Source: Epichloe hybrida (Eukaryota; Ascomycota; Sordariomycetes; Hypocreales; Clavicipitaceae). Taken from it: a stretch of 64,000 nt of DNA. This document shows positions 12,501-25,881 of the stretch, piece by piece. Position 1 is the stretch's first letter. The number at the start of each line of letters is the position of its first letter. Position numbers and translations under genes: made by a program. The stretch is from the NCBI GenBank assembly GCA_019022495.1, contig JAFEKR010000014.1, positions 558,001-622,000 on the forward strand. The letters run 5' to 3'. The notes under the pieces are model-generated. The model did no database searches. It had not been told where the DNA came from and worked only from the letters and a program-made list of their open reading frames with translations.

Positions 12501-15322
12501 CTCTAGAAGGTATTATAATAGACTAAGGTTTTATATTTACTAGTGGTTTCTAGATAACTTTTTATTATTATCTTCTTATAATAAAGCAGCTACTTAGCAC
12601 CGCTTTTTACCCCTAGATAAATAGTTAGATAGAATATTTAAACTAGGTCTTAGAATATTATTTAAGGGCTTTTACTTATGCTAAATAGACTAATTAGGTA
12701 AATAACCTATTAATAGCGTAATTTATATATAATATAAGCAATTACTTAACACATAGCTACACACTAGTAAAGGCATTATAAGGTTATAATCCTAGAGGTC
12801 TATAGTAAGTAGTAGTAAATATCCCTTTAGTAAATAATTAAGCTAAAAGTAAAATTTTAGCACTAAGAGAGAAGTAAACTATAATTAAGTAGCTTTTAAG
12901 TAACTTATAGACTTAGTATAAAAAATATTATAACTAGAAGAGAATTCTAATAAGGTTTAAAGTTAGTAACTATATTTTATTATTAATAAAAAACATTAAC
13001 CTAAGACACCCTAGTAAAAAGCTAGCTATAAAGTATCTAGGCCCCTATAAAATTAAAAAGGTAATTAGGAGTTATAGATTAGTGTATTAATTAAAATTAT
13101 TACCTAGGACTTAATTATATAATATATTTAATATTACTAGTCTTAAGTTTTTTAAAGGGGACTTAATTAATATAGAAAATACGCCCTTACTATAAGATAC
13201 TATTAAAGATAATAAATAAGAGTTTAAAGTTAAGAGAATTATTTTATATTACTATAATAGAAGGTATTATAAATATCTAGTTAAATAAAAGGGCTATAAT
13301 ACTTTAGAGAATTCTTAGGTATTAAAAAGGGATTTTATTACTAGAGAAATTATTAATAACTATAAGTAATAGCTAAGTAATAAAGTTAATATAAGGTAAT
13401 TATATTTTATAACTTAATATACTAAAGATATTAGAATATAAAGTTAATTTACTTAGATAACTTAAATAATCTATTATATAGCTACTAAGTACCTATCCCT
13501 TTATAATAAAGTTAGCCTCTAAGACTACTAGTCTCTTATTATTAGTAGTAGCTATAGGAGCTATAAAGGAAGAGGCCTTAGGAGTATCTTTATTATTAAA
13601 ATCCCTCTCTTTATATATATAAACCTAAAGTATACTTAGAAGCTTAATAAAACTAATATATTTAGGTAAATTAATAGTATTTAGTATAAACTACTAGTAA
13701 GTTAGTTAAGTATTAGCTATATATATTAAGAAAGCTTACCTTTAGGATATTTTAAGTTATAAAGTAAAGAGAGTTTAAAATATTAATCTAAGTCTTTAGA
13801 TTTATAGTATTACTTAGTAGCACTATTATAGTATATTTATTATATTTTACCTTATAAGTCATATTAGTAAATATTTAAGTATAGTAAATATAACTATACT
13901 TATTAGAATTTTTATAAACTAGGATAGTATTCTATAGCTTTTTCTTTACTTTTATAATAGGCTAGTAGTAAGTTAGTAATAATCTAGTGTTTAGGAAATA
14001 GAATTATACTTACTTTATTTTAATAGTAATAGTAACCTTTAGAAGTAGCTTTAATAAGTTTAAATAGCCTATTATAAAGCTATATAATTTAAGCTAAAGT
14101 CTAGTAGTATATTAGTAATAACTAGGTAAATTCTAGTTAAGAGAGATATACTATAATATAGTTTTTATTATTTTAGAAGTAATAAGTATATTTTATTAAA
14201 TAGCCTATTAAATATTAGCTATAAAGAAGTAGTAAGTAAGTAAAGAAGTTATACTTAAAGATTTATTATATTTAGCTAGGAAGGTTTTTTTATTAATAAG
14301 GTATCCTAAAATCTTATAAGTACTATTTTTTAGGAGAATATTTTATATTACTACTTACTAATAATAACGCATATATAAAATTTTCTTTAAAGTTATTTTA
14401 CTAGTAGTAAGTTAGTAATAAAGATACTATAAGGATATAATAAACTTATAATAAGATTTTAGAAGAAGTTTACTTTAGAGAAGACTTTATAAAAGACTTT
14501 ATAGGAGATTTCTTAGTTAATAAATTTTCTTAAGGTATTAATAAAGGCAAAGTTTAGGCATAAGACTTAGATATAGTAAACTAGCTATAAGTTAGCTATA
14601 ATAGACTAGATAGGGAAGTTATGCTAATAAGAGTATAAACTTATAAGCTAGATAAGGGTAAGAAACTAAGATAAATAAGGATAAATAATAATAATAATTA
14701 GGGACTAAAAGAGATTAGTAATTACTAAGTAATAGTAATAAGAGAGCTACTACTTAGCTAGTAAAGGTAACTTATAAGGTTAAGGGATATTATAAAAGAA
14801 AGGAAAAGTATAAAAAGGGGGGAAAATTATTCTTTTTTATATTAACCCTAGACCCCTTAAGTAATCTAACGCACTATGTATAGGTAATTTATAAATTATA
14901 ATAATAACTATTAGCATTACTAAACGCACATATGCCTAATAGCTATAAGCTTATAGTAACTATAATATAAGCCCTCTAGTTAGACTATTTAAAACCCTAG
15001 CATTAGGTACCTTATTTATTTAACTAATTATAAAAATTAACACGGGTTATTAGTATTATTTTTTTCTAGCTATATAATAGGTAATAATATTTATTTTACT
15101 ATAGTAAAGCTATATAAGGGCTGCTATTAGAATATTACTAACTATAATAAGGGGTTATTTTTAATTAGTAGTATTATTATTATTATTTCTTTTTATTTAC
15201 TTACGCATTTAGATATAAGGTACCCTATCTTATTTTCCTTATAAAGCTCTAATATAGTAACTATGCCCTAAGTAAGTAGCTTATTTTATAATTAAGGTTA
15301 ATTATATATAGGGGGGGTATTA

Positions 15323-15592
15323 TATTAGGAGCGTAAAGGTTAAAGATAGGATGTTTATTAAAGCAAGTCTTTAGAGAACCTTTAGGCTATATAAATAATA
15401 AAGAGGCTAGCTAGCTATAAGATAGCTATATGCTTATAAAGTAAGGTATTTATTAAAGACTATACATATTATTAGTGCTAGGTTAGAGATTAAAACCTTT
15501 ACGCACCCGCCCCTAGCTAGCATCTATCTAGTAGTGACTGCGATAGTCTTAGCTATCACTTTGTTCTTAACCTTTCGGTGCAAGCCGTGACA
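15323..15592 (+). repeat. 3' LTR of chromovirus A'' (270 bp)
   Basis: Pairs with 5755-6024. The last 100 bp (from about 15,495) retain GC-rich, unmutated sequence ending GCCGTGACA. Confidence 0.92.
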
Positions 15593-17399
15593 GTAATTGA
15601 GTGCCTTAGGTGCTTATAGGAGTCCTTATAGGTATATAAGTCTTTTAAAATTAATTTAGTCTATTATTATATTATATATCTCCTTATTCTACCTTAAACT
15701 TATTAAGGGCCTATGTTTATATTATATTCTCTAATAGTTCCTATATAAGCTATATGTAACTTACTTACTTAATAAGTATATTATATCTTTTACCTTAGCC
15801 TAAGGCATTCTAAGCCACTAGGATTCGCTTAACCTAATATTCCTTAATAAGTTTATTATTACCTTTTATAGGGACCTATTCTAGTCCTAGATAGGAGTCC
15901 TAGAGCTTCTAACTAAGGAGAGGGTCCTCTATAGCGCGTTTAATAAGGTTTACATAGAATCAGAGCTTTGCACTACACTACATTACACTATACTACATAC
16001 TACACTACAAGGAAATTTTTTCACTACACTATACTATATGTAGTATTTTGTAGTATTTTGTAGTATTTATAGTAAATAGCTTATAATAGCTTATAATAGC
16101 TTATAATAGCTTATAATAGCTTATAATAGCTTATAATAGCTTATAATAGCTTATAATAGCTTATAATAGCTTATAAATTTATTAGCTATTAGCAGAGTAT
16201 TGTTTGTAGTGTAGTTAGTGTAGTTTTTAGGAAAAATTTGTATTTATAGTGTAGTTTTTTTTTTCTTATAGTTAGTGTAATGTAGTTTTTTTTTTATAGT
16301 GTAGTGTATTGTAGTTTTTTTTTTTTTGTAGTTAGTGTAGTGTAGTTTTTTTTTTTTTTTGTAGTGTAGTGTATTGTAGTTTTTTTTTACTTGTATTGTA
16401 GTGTAGTTAGTGTAGTTACTAACTACACTAACTACACTAACTACAATGTAGTGTTAGTAAAAAAAAGTGGGCCTTTTTATTATATAATGTTATTATAAGG
16501 ATTAAAAGAAAGCTAGTTATATAGAAGCTTTTATTATTACCTATTTTACTTAATTAGTTATAGAATTTATAATATTTACTTTTTTTTAAGAATTTTACTA
16601 TAACTAGGGTTATTTATAATATTATACCTTTTTAATAATACTATTATACTTATTACTTTATTTTACTAATATAACTTTAAGAAAAACCTTCTAATTATTT
16701 TATTTACTATTATTATTAATTATTTTATATTTTTATTATTAATTTAATTAAAAGATACCCTAAACTAATAAAATTAAATTAAATTAGAAATCTAAATAAA
16801 TATATAAAAGTTAATAGAATATATACTTAGTACTTTAATATTATTATTAATATAATAAGAACTTAAAAAAAGCTTAAACTATTTATTTACTATTTAAACT
16901 AATTAAATATTACTTTAAGCTTTATAATTCTAAAGCTTTAAGAAGTTATATATAGTAACTTTATATATCTTATTATAATAATACATAAAGAAAGAATATA
17001 ATAGACTAATATTTATAATTTATTAATAGATAACTAATAGTATTATTTTAATTACCCTATAATAGCTTAAATAAGCTATAAAAAATAAGTTTAACTTATT
17101 TTTAAAAATAATACTAGGACTTAGTTTTATATAATATATTATACTTATTATAAAAGCTTTAATAACTTTTATAACCTTAATTACTATTATTACTATAATT
17201 ACTATTATTTTACATTTATTATTATTTTAAAAAAACATAAAAGAGAAAACATTTTTAGAATATTAATATTTTTAAAAACCTTAAAATACTAAGTTATTAA
17301 AAACTATAGCTTTTACTATAGTAATTTACTTATAATTACTAGTATTTATATTTAAGTTATTTATTTGTTATTTATTTATTATTAAACTTTAACACTAAT

Positions 17400-17687
17400 T
17401 GTGGCTTCCTTCGGACCTTCAGACGATAGATAGTCCGACCGTGTCCAAAGGGTGGAGCCACCGAAGAGATGCACGCAATGCGATTAGATGCATCGCGAGC
17501 TACCCCGCTCCGTTAGCAGTGGCACTGCACTACAGCCCCACTTTTCCCCCTTTTTGCTTACCTTCTCTTCTAGCTAGATTCCTCTTCTTCTCCCTCTTCT
17601 CTTCTCTCTTAGTTATTAGCTATTATCATTAACTTCATTAAATTTAACCTCTTCACACTAGTGCAACGTTCCTTAGTGTAACTAACA
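17400..17687 (+). repeat. 5' LTR of Copia G (288 bp)
   Basis: Pairs with 24010-24296. The 77-codon open frame inside it is not a gene. GC content is near that of genic DNA, so this LTR largely escaped RIP. Confidence 0.93.
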
Positions 17688-18469
17688 CTAATCAGTGGTT
17701 AACTACAATCACAGATAAGTTAGGTATTATAAGAAGAGACATTTCTGCAGACAACGTAGCCCCTTACCTCTTAAGCTAACCTAGACAGGCCATTTAGGTA
17801 AAGAGGCATAACTATAAAGTGTGCTAAAGGAAGATAGACTAGAATCCTAGTTACGGGCTTATTAGACTTCTAAGGGATCGATCTATTAACCCTTAGGCTC
17901 ATGGGATATAACCTCGTTATATCTATCTAGGATATTTAGTTAATCATTAATCTTATTGTCTATCACGAGAAAACCCACTAAACAACTAAATCTATCGCCG
18001 TAAGGCATTTCATTTAAACCTGACGTCAAAAACAATCCTTAGCTAAGCTAGCTAACCTATATAACCTCCTTCTACACTCTCTTTATAACCCCTCTTCTCT
18101 CTTTATAGCTTTTTTGCGCCTTAGTGTTCCAAACATTAAGTTATTTCTACTTTTACGCTATCTTTGCGGCCTGCTCTTCCCTCTTTTTGCTGTTTTTCCC
18201 TCTTTTATACTTTTTCCGTCGCTTTTCGTTATTTCCCTCTATTTATCCTATTAATCCTGTTTATCCTGCTTATCTTATTCTGTTTATCCTGTTTATCCCA
18301 CCCTATTTATCCTATTTATCCTATTTACCCTATTTTTCCTATCTTTCCTATTTTACCTGTTTTTCAGATTTACCTAGTTTATCCCTCTTAATAAGCGCAG
18401 AAATTACACCGTTATTATACTGCCATTTGCTTTATTTAAATTATTTAAGAAGACTAAACCCTTCTTAAG

Positions 18470-21400
18470 AAAGGAATGGAATTAAACATTAGACTATTAA
18501 TAAGACAGACTCCCTGCCTTACTTCCCCTAATAATAAGATATCCTAAAAGCCTTTAGAAATAGCTTCTAAAAGACTAGAAAAGAATAGTTTACTAAGGTA
18601 ACTATAGCTATATTCGTTTACACTCATAAGAGACTAGGAAGAGCTTACCTAGCTAAACCCAGAGGCTACTACGTAGCCCGAACTTAATAATTAGATTATA
18701 AGGTTTATCTATACTAGTAAGCATTAAAATTAGCAAGGAGAAGACCTTTAGGAGAACTTTAGAGAAGATTTTAAAGGTTAGATAAAAGACACATTTAGGA
18801 GAGCTTCTAATAAGCTTATAAGAGAGCTATAAAACTCCTTATAAGATAATAATGTTCACGTTAGCTAAGGAGCAGGCCTTCCTATCCTAATAGCCCTTAA
18901 ATGTGTGCTTTAAGAGATAATAATAACCCCGTGGTTAGGAAATAAGTCACGATCTCCTAAACTACCTTATGCATAACCTCTATAAGCTACTGCACTAAAG
19001 ACCTTCCCTAATATTCCTTACCCTTAAAAGGAATAATCTCTATATCCTCCGCAAGAACCCTTGTGATAATCTTAATTATATTAGGAGTTTAACCCTTAAT
19101 AGCTTGCCCTCCTTCCTTATTCCTTCCCTTTAGATAAATAAATTATAAAGAAAATATCTAAGCTTACAAAGATATATAAGGATAGTAACTACTATAGTAA
19201 GAAGCTATATAACTTCCTCTCACTAAAACTCACGCTCTTTAAGAGCAAGTGTAACTAGATTAACCTCCCTAAGTTATATTTTAGCAAAGTATTCCCTATT
19301 ATATTAATAGGAGATGCTAAATAGCACTTTCTTAATTACCTTACTAGTAAGAACCTCTCTTATAAAGAGATAATTATAAACATCCGCTAATAATTTAAAA
19401 CAAAAAGCAATTAATAGTTCTATTGCCATAAGTGAAGTAATATAACCCTTAAAAATGTTATTACATAAAACCCTAAAATAAGAGCAAGCTTAAGTGCCTT
19501 AAGATTCTATTAACTACCTTAAAGAGAGTCTATAGAGGGCTATACCCCTCTAATATAGTAAATATAGAGCTCTATAAGCAGACCTTAAACGCAGTCTCTA
19601 GTATCCCTAAATATTAGGTAGTGGAGTATATGCACATGCTAGGCTTTAAGAACCTTGCTAGTAACCTTTGCAAATTAATTATAATTATAGAGAGTAGTAT
19701 AAGGAGTAACTAATACCACTAGCATTAAGATAAAGACCTATTAGAGGCAATGTTCATAGACTGCTAATATAGCTAATAGAATTAAAGAGACTAAGGAAGA
19801 GAAGGTTATTATAGTAACTCTAGATAACCTAAGCAATACTTTATTTATAGTAAGAGTAGCTACTAGTTATTAAACTACACTAACGCTAAACGTTAGAAAG
19901 AGAAAGAGAGGTAGTAAGCTAGTAAGAACTATTATTCACCTCTTATAGAGAAGAAGTTTTAGGCATTCCTTATTTTATTTAAAGGAAATAACAGTAATAA
20001 TAAAAAGGAAATAGAAGACTAGGAAACACAGCTTAAGGCCTTTACTTAGGACTAAGATAACAGCAACAATAATATTAAGAAGAAGCTATTATTAAAGGCA
20101 TAACTTAGTATTACACAATTCTTCTGCGTAGGATTACAAACAATAGACAACGTTAACATCCTTGTAACGCTTAAGAATCAAGCTTTTTAACACGCCTTGC
20201 TTAAGCAAGAGCTATACCTTAAAGAGGCTTCTAATAAAGATAATTTAATCTATTATACCTCTAAAGGACGCTATTCTAAAGAGATCTTTAGAGGAATCAT
20301 GCTAGATATAGGAGCCTTAGGCTAATTAACTACTAGTCTAGCATAAGCTAAAGCCCTGCTAAGATTAATGCCATTATTAACAATCAAACCCTATGACCTA
20401 GAAGTTATTTACTTTAGTGCTAGATTAGCAATAACACGTAGCGTTATCCATATGCCTATAAAGCTTAGCTAAATTAACTTTTATGTCCTTAACACCACCA
20501 CACCCTTCCTCTTTTCCCTTACTAATATAGATAAAATAAAGGTTAAGATTAATAACCTTACTAATGTGTTAATTTAAAACAATAAGACTATACCTATTGT
20601 ACGCAAATAGGGCTACCCTTAGTGGCTTCTAGAGGCAAGAGAAACCGCTGCTTTTCACCTATTAGAAGGAGAGATTTATTAACTTCACTAAAGGTTTGGT
20701 TATCCCTTAATTTAACGGCTTATAAAGATCCTTTAATAAGCTAGTTATGACGTTAAACGCCGTGTAATTAAGAAGCTCACTAAAGTCTATTACTATTATT
20801 AAATAAATAGAAAAGCCCCTAGCTAGTTTAAATTCTCCCTTAAAGATAACTATAACTTTAACTATAAGATTATTATTAATATTATGTAGATTAATAGCTA
20901 GCTAGTCCTTTATATTATTAATTTAGTAACCTTATTTTAAGCGGCCTAATTCCTTAACTCTAAGAAGTAAAAAGCTTATAATATCTAGGATATAATTAGA
21001 GAGTGCTAGATTAATATATATCTAGGCCCTCTAGACTAGATTATTTATAATGCTAGTAATAACTTTACCTTAGCTAAATTTAGGCATTATACTTACTTAA
21101 TATTAATTAATATTAATAAGATACTTATTAAAGCCTATAATAGCATTAGAAAGGTTAAGAGATATTATAGACCTCTTTGCTAGGCTTATAATATTATTAT
21201 AGACTTAATTAGTAAGGAAATTACTCCTAAGTAGTAACTCTAGATAGCTATTAAAGCTATTAATAACTTAGCAAGCCCTAATAGCCTTATGCTAACCTTA
21301 CTAGTCTTTAGAGCTTACCTATAGATAATAGATAAGTTATTACTAAGTATCTCTATTATTTAATAAGCTAAAGTAATTTAGAAGGTAACTAATAAAGTCC

Positions 21401-23960
21401 ACTATTACCTAGCTAAGAGGTAGGTCTATAAGGCCCTTAGTGCCTAGAATAGCCTTAATATATTACTAATATATTAGCTATTACTATAGACTAATATATA
21501 TATATAAAGAGAAAAAGGTAAATAGCATAGCCCTTATAAGCTATTAGCTACTAATAGGGAGACCTATATAGTTAAGATACCTTATAGCTTAGCTAAGTTT
21601 TACTCTATAGTAGTAAAGCTATACTATAAGGACTTATAGTATATAAGGGCTAATAAGCAAAGCCTTTAGGATATTAGGGAGCATAACCTAGGCCTAGAGG
21701 TCCTTACTTATAATATAGCCCCTTCCTATACTATAGCTCTCTTTAATACTATAGTCCTATTATAAAAAAGGGCTAAGGGAGCCTAGGGAAATAAGCTACT
21801 TATAAAGGGTAGTAAGGTAAAGAAAGAAAAGGAAAAGACACTAGTTAAGAGAAAGTAAGAGAGGCTAAGAAAGAACCTTATAGTTTAATTCTTTATTAAT
21901 AAGAGTATAAAGAAGCTTATAAAGGCTATTAAAGCTAAAGGTAATTCTATAGGAAGCTATAGAGTTAAAGAACTTATAGTAAGCCTTAAGGTAGCTAAAG
22001 CTACCCCTATAGGAAGCTATAAAGCTAGTGGCCCTAGGGAAGTAAAAGTAAAGGTAACTAAGGCCTAGGTTTATAATCCTAAGGAGCTTATTAGACCTAT
22101 AGAGCCCCTTATATTTATTAATAAAGACTAAGAGAAAGCATTAATTAAGAAAATTATAGCTAGAGAAGTCTAAGCATAGTATTCCTTATAGTAAAAGAAA
22201 AGGCTAACTAGAACCTTGCCCTTTAACTTTACTAAGAGGGAAAGATTATAACCCTAGGGAGCCCCTTTAAATAATCTAATTAAGCTAAGATTAACGTATT
22301 ATAAGCTTATAATGTGTTTAGATTTATAATATTTAATCCGGCAAAGCATAGAGGCCACTAGATCTTTAATTCTTATATAGTCTAAGAGATTAAAGGTAAA
22401 GGCACTAAAACACTATATAAGAAATCGCGCCTTATTATGTAAGGGCATAATAATAGAGGAAAAGAGGCTATCTTAACCTAATTGCTAATAATATAGTAAT
22501 TAAGCTAACGGATTATTATAGCCCTTGCTCTATTATTAAAGCAAAAGGGAATTTACCTTTAGCTACAAGATATTACGTAAGCTTATGTTTAATCCTAAAT
22601 AACCCTAAATAGGCTAATTATTATAAAGTTACTAAAGCAAATTACACACCTCTTTCTAAAAGGCATAATAATAGAGGTTATTAAGCCCCTCTATAGGATT
22701 GTAGAGGCTAGAACCTACTAGTAAGTAATATATTTTCGTTACTATAGGGATAATCTTAATATAATAACCTTAATATATAATCCCTGCCTGCTAATTATAG
22801 CCTTAAATAATAAAAACCTCTTTAGCATTATAAGGATATAAACAGATAACACACTAGGCCTTAGTAATAATAACTTCTTTAAGAAAGAAGAAAAAGAGCT
22901 CTAGAAAGTAAAGTTTATAGCTAAAGAAAAATAATGCCTTATAACTATAAATCCCCTTATCTTTAATAGCTATATCTTAACCTAGAACGCTAATAACTCC
23001 CTAACCCTAACCTAAAAGAGCTAAAGTTAGAAGATTAAGGAAATTAACCCTTAATTACTAATAGTAAGGCAAGATTACGTAAAGCAAAGAGCCTAAGGAA
23101 GTTATATCATAATAGTCTGTTAACTAGAGGCATTATATAACCTGTTAATTGCCGCATAACACTAAGAACCCTTTGCTAATAATATCTTATAACTTAATAA
23201 ACGCCTTAAGTAGTAAATTAAGCATTAGTAGTAGGGATTATAGTATATCCCCTTAACTCTTAAAGAAGCAAAGCTCTTTGTATTTATAATAGGTCCCTTA
23301 CTAATAATAAAGATCTAAGTTTATAGATTAGATACATTATTATAATTAGTAATAAAGTAATAAAGGAGAACAATACCTTTATCTTAAAAGGGAATATTAT
23401 TACATATAGCTCTATAAAAAGCAAGTATATAACCCGTAGCGCACTTACATCTAAGCTATACAGCATGGTTTAAGGTGCTAATATCACGTACGTAATATCT
23501 ACCACCCTTTAAATAATCATAGACTAATTAAAGATGCCTTAGATCCTAATAATTCTTTATACAGACTCTTTCTTATTATATAAATACCTTATGAAGCTAG
23601 GCATAATAAAAGAGAAGTGGCTAATAATTAATATTATAGCCCTTTAGTAATTATATAAGAGGAGGGAAGTCTACGAAGTCAGATGGATTAACAGCGGCAA
23701 TAATCTAGCTAATGCAATAACAAAGGCATTGCTAAATTTAGCCCTTTTAACCTTAATTAATTTAAATAAATTAATAATTTATGTAAAAGGATAGGTTAAG
23801 AGACCTATAAGGTTAGGCAAAGGGGAGAATTAACATAATAGGCATGTAGGTATAGATTATAATAACTAGGTTAATTAGAATAACTAAAGCCAACAGCTAA
23901 TAAGAACCGTGGATTCCTATTAAGGGATTCACTTATGTACACTTTCCTTTAATCCGATTT
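18470..23960 (+). pseudogene. Copia polyprotein of element G, RIP-inactivated
   Basis: The frame is broken by many TAG/TAA stops, but three parts are recognisable. A protease-like stretch around 20,280-20,700 reads FRGIMLDIGA, corresponding to the retropepsin DTGA box of fungal Copia proteins. Integrase and reverse transcriptase territory follows. A clear RNase H lies at about 23,553-23,770 (YTDSFLLYKYLMKLG, then EVRWINSGNNLANAITKA). The order protease, integrase, RT, RNase H is the Copia order. The 5' leader (17,688 to about 18,470) contains a pyrimidine-rich TTTATCCTA-type repeat at about 18,240-18,380. This copy cannot make protein. Confidence 0.82.
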
Positions 23961-24009
23961 TTATTACGTTTTTAGGCTCCTTTAGCCACAAGAAAAGAGA
24001 GACTGCTAG

Positions 24010-24296
24010 TGTAGCTTCCTTTAGACCTTTAGACAATAGATAGTCTAACAGTAGCTAAAGAGTGGAAGCCACTAAGGGATGCACGCGATGCGATTAGATA
24101 TATCGCGAGCTACCCCGCTTCGTTAGCAGTGGCACCGCACTGTAGCCTTACTTTTCCCCCTTTTTGCTTACCTTCTCTTCTAGCTAGATTTCTCTCCTTC
24201 TCCCTCTTCTCTTCTCTTTAGTTATTAGCTATTATCATTAACTTCATTGAATTTAACCTCTTCGCACTAGTGCAACGTTCCTTGGTGTAACTAACA
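24010..24296 (+). repeat. 3' LTR of Copia G (287 bp)
   Basis: Pairs with 17400-17687. It differs by scattered transitions, mostly C-to-T, in its first 70 bp. Confidence 0.93.
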
Positions 24297-25881
24297 CTAA
24301 TAATATTATAAGTAATCTTAGTAATCTTAGTAATCTTAGTAATCTTAGTAACCTTAGTAATCTAAGTAATTAAAAACTATCTTAGTAATCTATAGTAATC
24401 TTAGTAATACTAGTAATATTAGTAATACTAGTATTATAAGCTATTATAAGCTATTATAAGCTATAAAGCTAAGATATAAGCTAAATAAGCTATTATAAGC
24501 TATAATAAGATATAATAAGCTACTTATATTAAGTTTACTAGTAGTTTTTTTTATAGTTTTTTTTAAAATAAGTAATAATAATAATTTATAGAAATATAAA
24601 ATAATTTATAGAAATAGTAAATAATATAATAAGAAGGTTTTTCTTTAAGTTATATTAGGGAAATAAAGTATTAAGTTAAATAGTATTATTAAAAAAGTAT
24701 AATATTATATATAACCTTACTTAGTTATAGTAAAATTACTAAAATAAAATAATATTATAAATTCTATAACTAATTAAATAAAATAGGTAATAATAAAAGC
24801 TTTTATATAACTAGCATTCTTTTAATCCTTATAATACTAATAACTAATAAAAAGTCTAATACTACATTTATAGTGTTTGTAGTTAGTGTAGTTTAGGAAA
24901 AAAAATTTGTAGTGTAATGTATTATAGTTTTTTTTTTATAGTTAGTGTAATGTAGTTTTTTTTTCCTTGTAGTTAGTGTAGTTTGTAGTGTAGTTACTAC
25001 ACTACACTACAAATACTACACTACACTACACGTTTTAGTGCAATACTCTGGCTATTAGTATTAATAAGTATTTCCTTTAAGTAAAAATCATATATATAAG
25101 TAAGAAAGCTATAAAGAAGTAAGTTATAGTTATAATAACTTACTTATAAACTCACTTTTATAAAAATCTCTCTCTTTTAAGTAAAAATTATATATTTAAG
25201 TAAGAAAGCTATAGAGAAGTTACTTATAGTCAGAGCATTGCAATACAATACAATACAATACATTACACAATACAATACATCTAAAATTTTACAATACAAT
25301 ACAATACATGTATTATTTGTATTGTTTTGTATTTTTTTTTCTTTTTTTTAGTTTTAAGTTAAATTCCTTTATTATAAGGTATATATAGTTTATTTAATAC
25401 CTTTTAATAGCTTATAATACTCTATAATAGCTTATAATACCCTATAATAGCTTATAATAGCTTATAATAGCTTATAATAGCTTATAATACATTATAAATT
25501 ATGATACATTATAATAGGTTCTAATAGCTTATATATATATTACTTATATTGCTTATATAACTCAAAATATTATTAGTGTTAAAGTTTAATTAAAATTAAA
25601 TAGTAAATAAATAACTTATATATAAATATAAGTAAGTATAAGGAAATTACTATAAGAAATGCTATACTTTTTAATTACTTAGTATTTTAAGGTTTTTAAA
25701 AATATTAATAAAATAAAATACTTTTCTTTTTTATGTTTTTTTAAAATAATAATAATAGTAATAATAATAGTAAAAATAATAGTAAAAATACTGTAAAACA
25801 TAGGAAAACATTCGTAAATATAAAAAAATTTATTAAGGGAAAACTAGACTAAACTAGGAAAAAACCCTTATAATAACCTAC

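Larger units (their letters stand above)
6500..13375 (+). pseudogene. Gag-pol of chromovirus A'', RIP-inactivated
   Basis: Translation with many TAG/TAA stops still shows the family's order. Gag lies at about 6,500-7,260, with a CCHC knuckle at 7141-7186 in which two cysteines have become tyrosine (TGC to TAT type change). Reverse transcriptase lies at about 9,960-10,760 (start EYREFIDVFSKE, LDLKDTYY, YLDNTLIYS for the YLDD box, EVEFLGFKI). RNase H follows at about 10,930-11,340, then integrase at about 12,150-12,900. The C-terminal chromodomain is at about 13,240-13,375 (YKYLVKWKGYNTLE when the RIP stop is read as Trp). Insertion D cuts the gene after the Gag/protease part at 7,667. There is no chance of function in this copy. 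Confidence 0.88.
5755..15592 (+). mobile_element. Gypsy chromovirus A'', full length, with hAT-like insertion D
   Basis: Two 270-bp LTRs (5755-6024 and 15323-15592) carry the ends TGTCA/TGACA, readable as TATTA...TGACA after RIP. The target duplication is GTAAT at 5750-5754 and 15593-15597. A G-rich polypurine tract (15311-15317) stands just before the right LTR. Without insertion D the element is about 7.9 kb. The coding order on the plus strand is gag with zinc knuckle, reverse transcriptase, RNase H, integrase, chromodomain, then a long 3' non-coding part of about 1.9 kb. It interrupts element B and is therefore younger than B. Confidence 0.92.
17400..24296 (+). mobile_element. Copia LTR retrotransposon G (6.9 kb)
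   Basis: The LTRs are 17400-17687 (288 bp) and 24010-24296 (287 bp), starting TGTGGCTTCC or TGTAGCTTCC and ending AACTAACA. The 5-bp target duplication CTAAT lies at 17395-17399 and 24297-24301. The uninterrupted target is visible in element D (reverse strand, near 8,430). A purine stretch AGAAAAGAGAGA precedes the right LTR. The LTRs are far less mutated than the interior. Confidence 0.94.
16193..25050. mobile_element. hAT-like element F, inverted relative of D, split by Copia G
   Basis: The inverted repeats are CAGAGTATTG (16193) and CAATACTCTG (25050), with the 8-bp target duplication GCTATTAG at 16185-16192 and 25051-25058. Without the Copia element it is about 1.95 kb and reads as the reverse complement of D along its whole length. 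It has the same GTAGT/ACTAC end arrays and the same AT-rich body. No transposase is visible. It lies inside E. Confidence 0.92.

Noticed and set aside
17399..18468. Open frames of 75 to 114 codons
   Set aside because: They fall in the LTR and the pyrimidine-rich leader of Copia G and only translate TTTATCCTA-type repeats.
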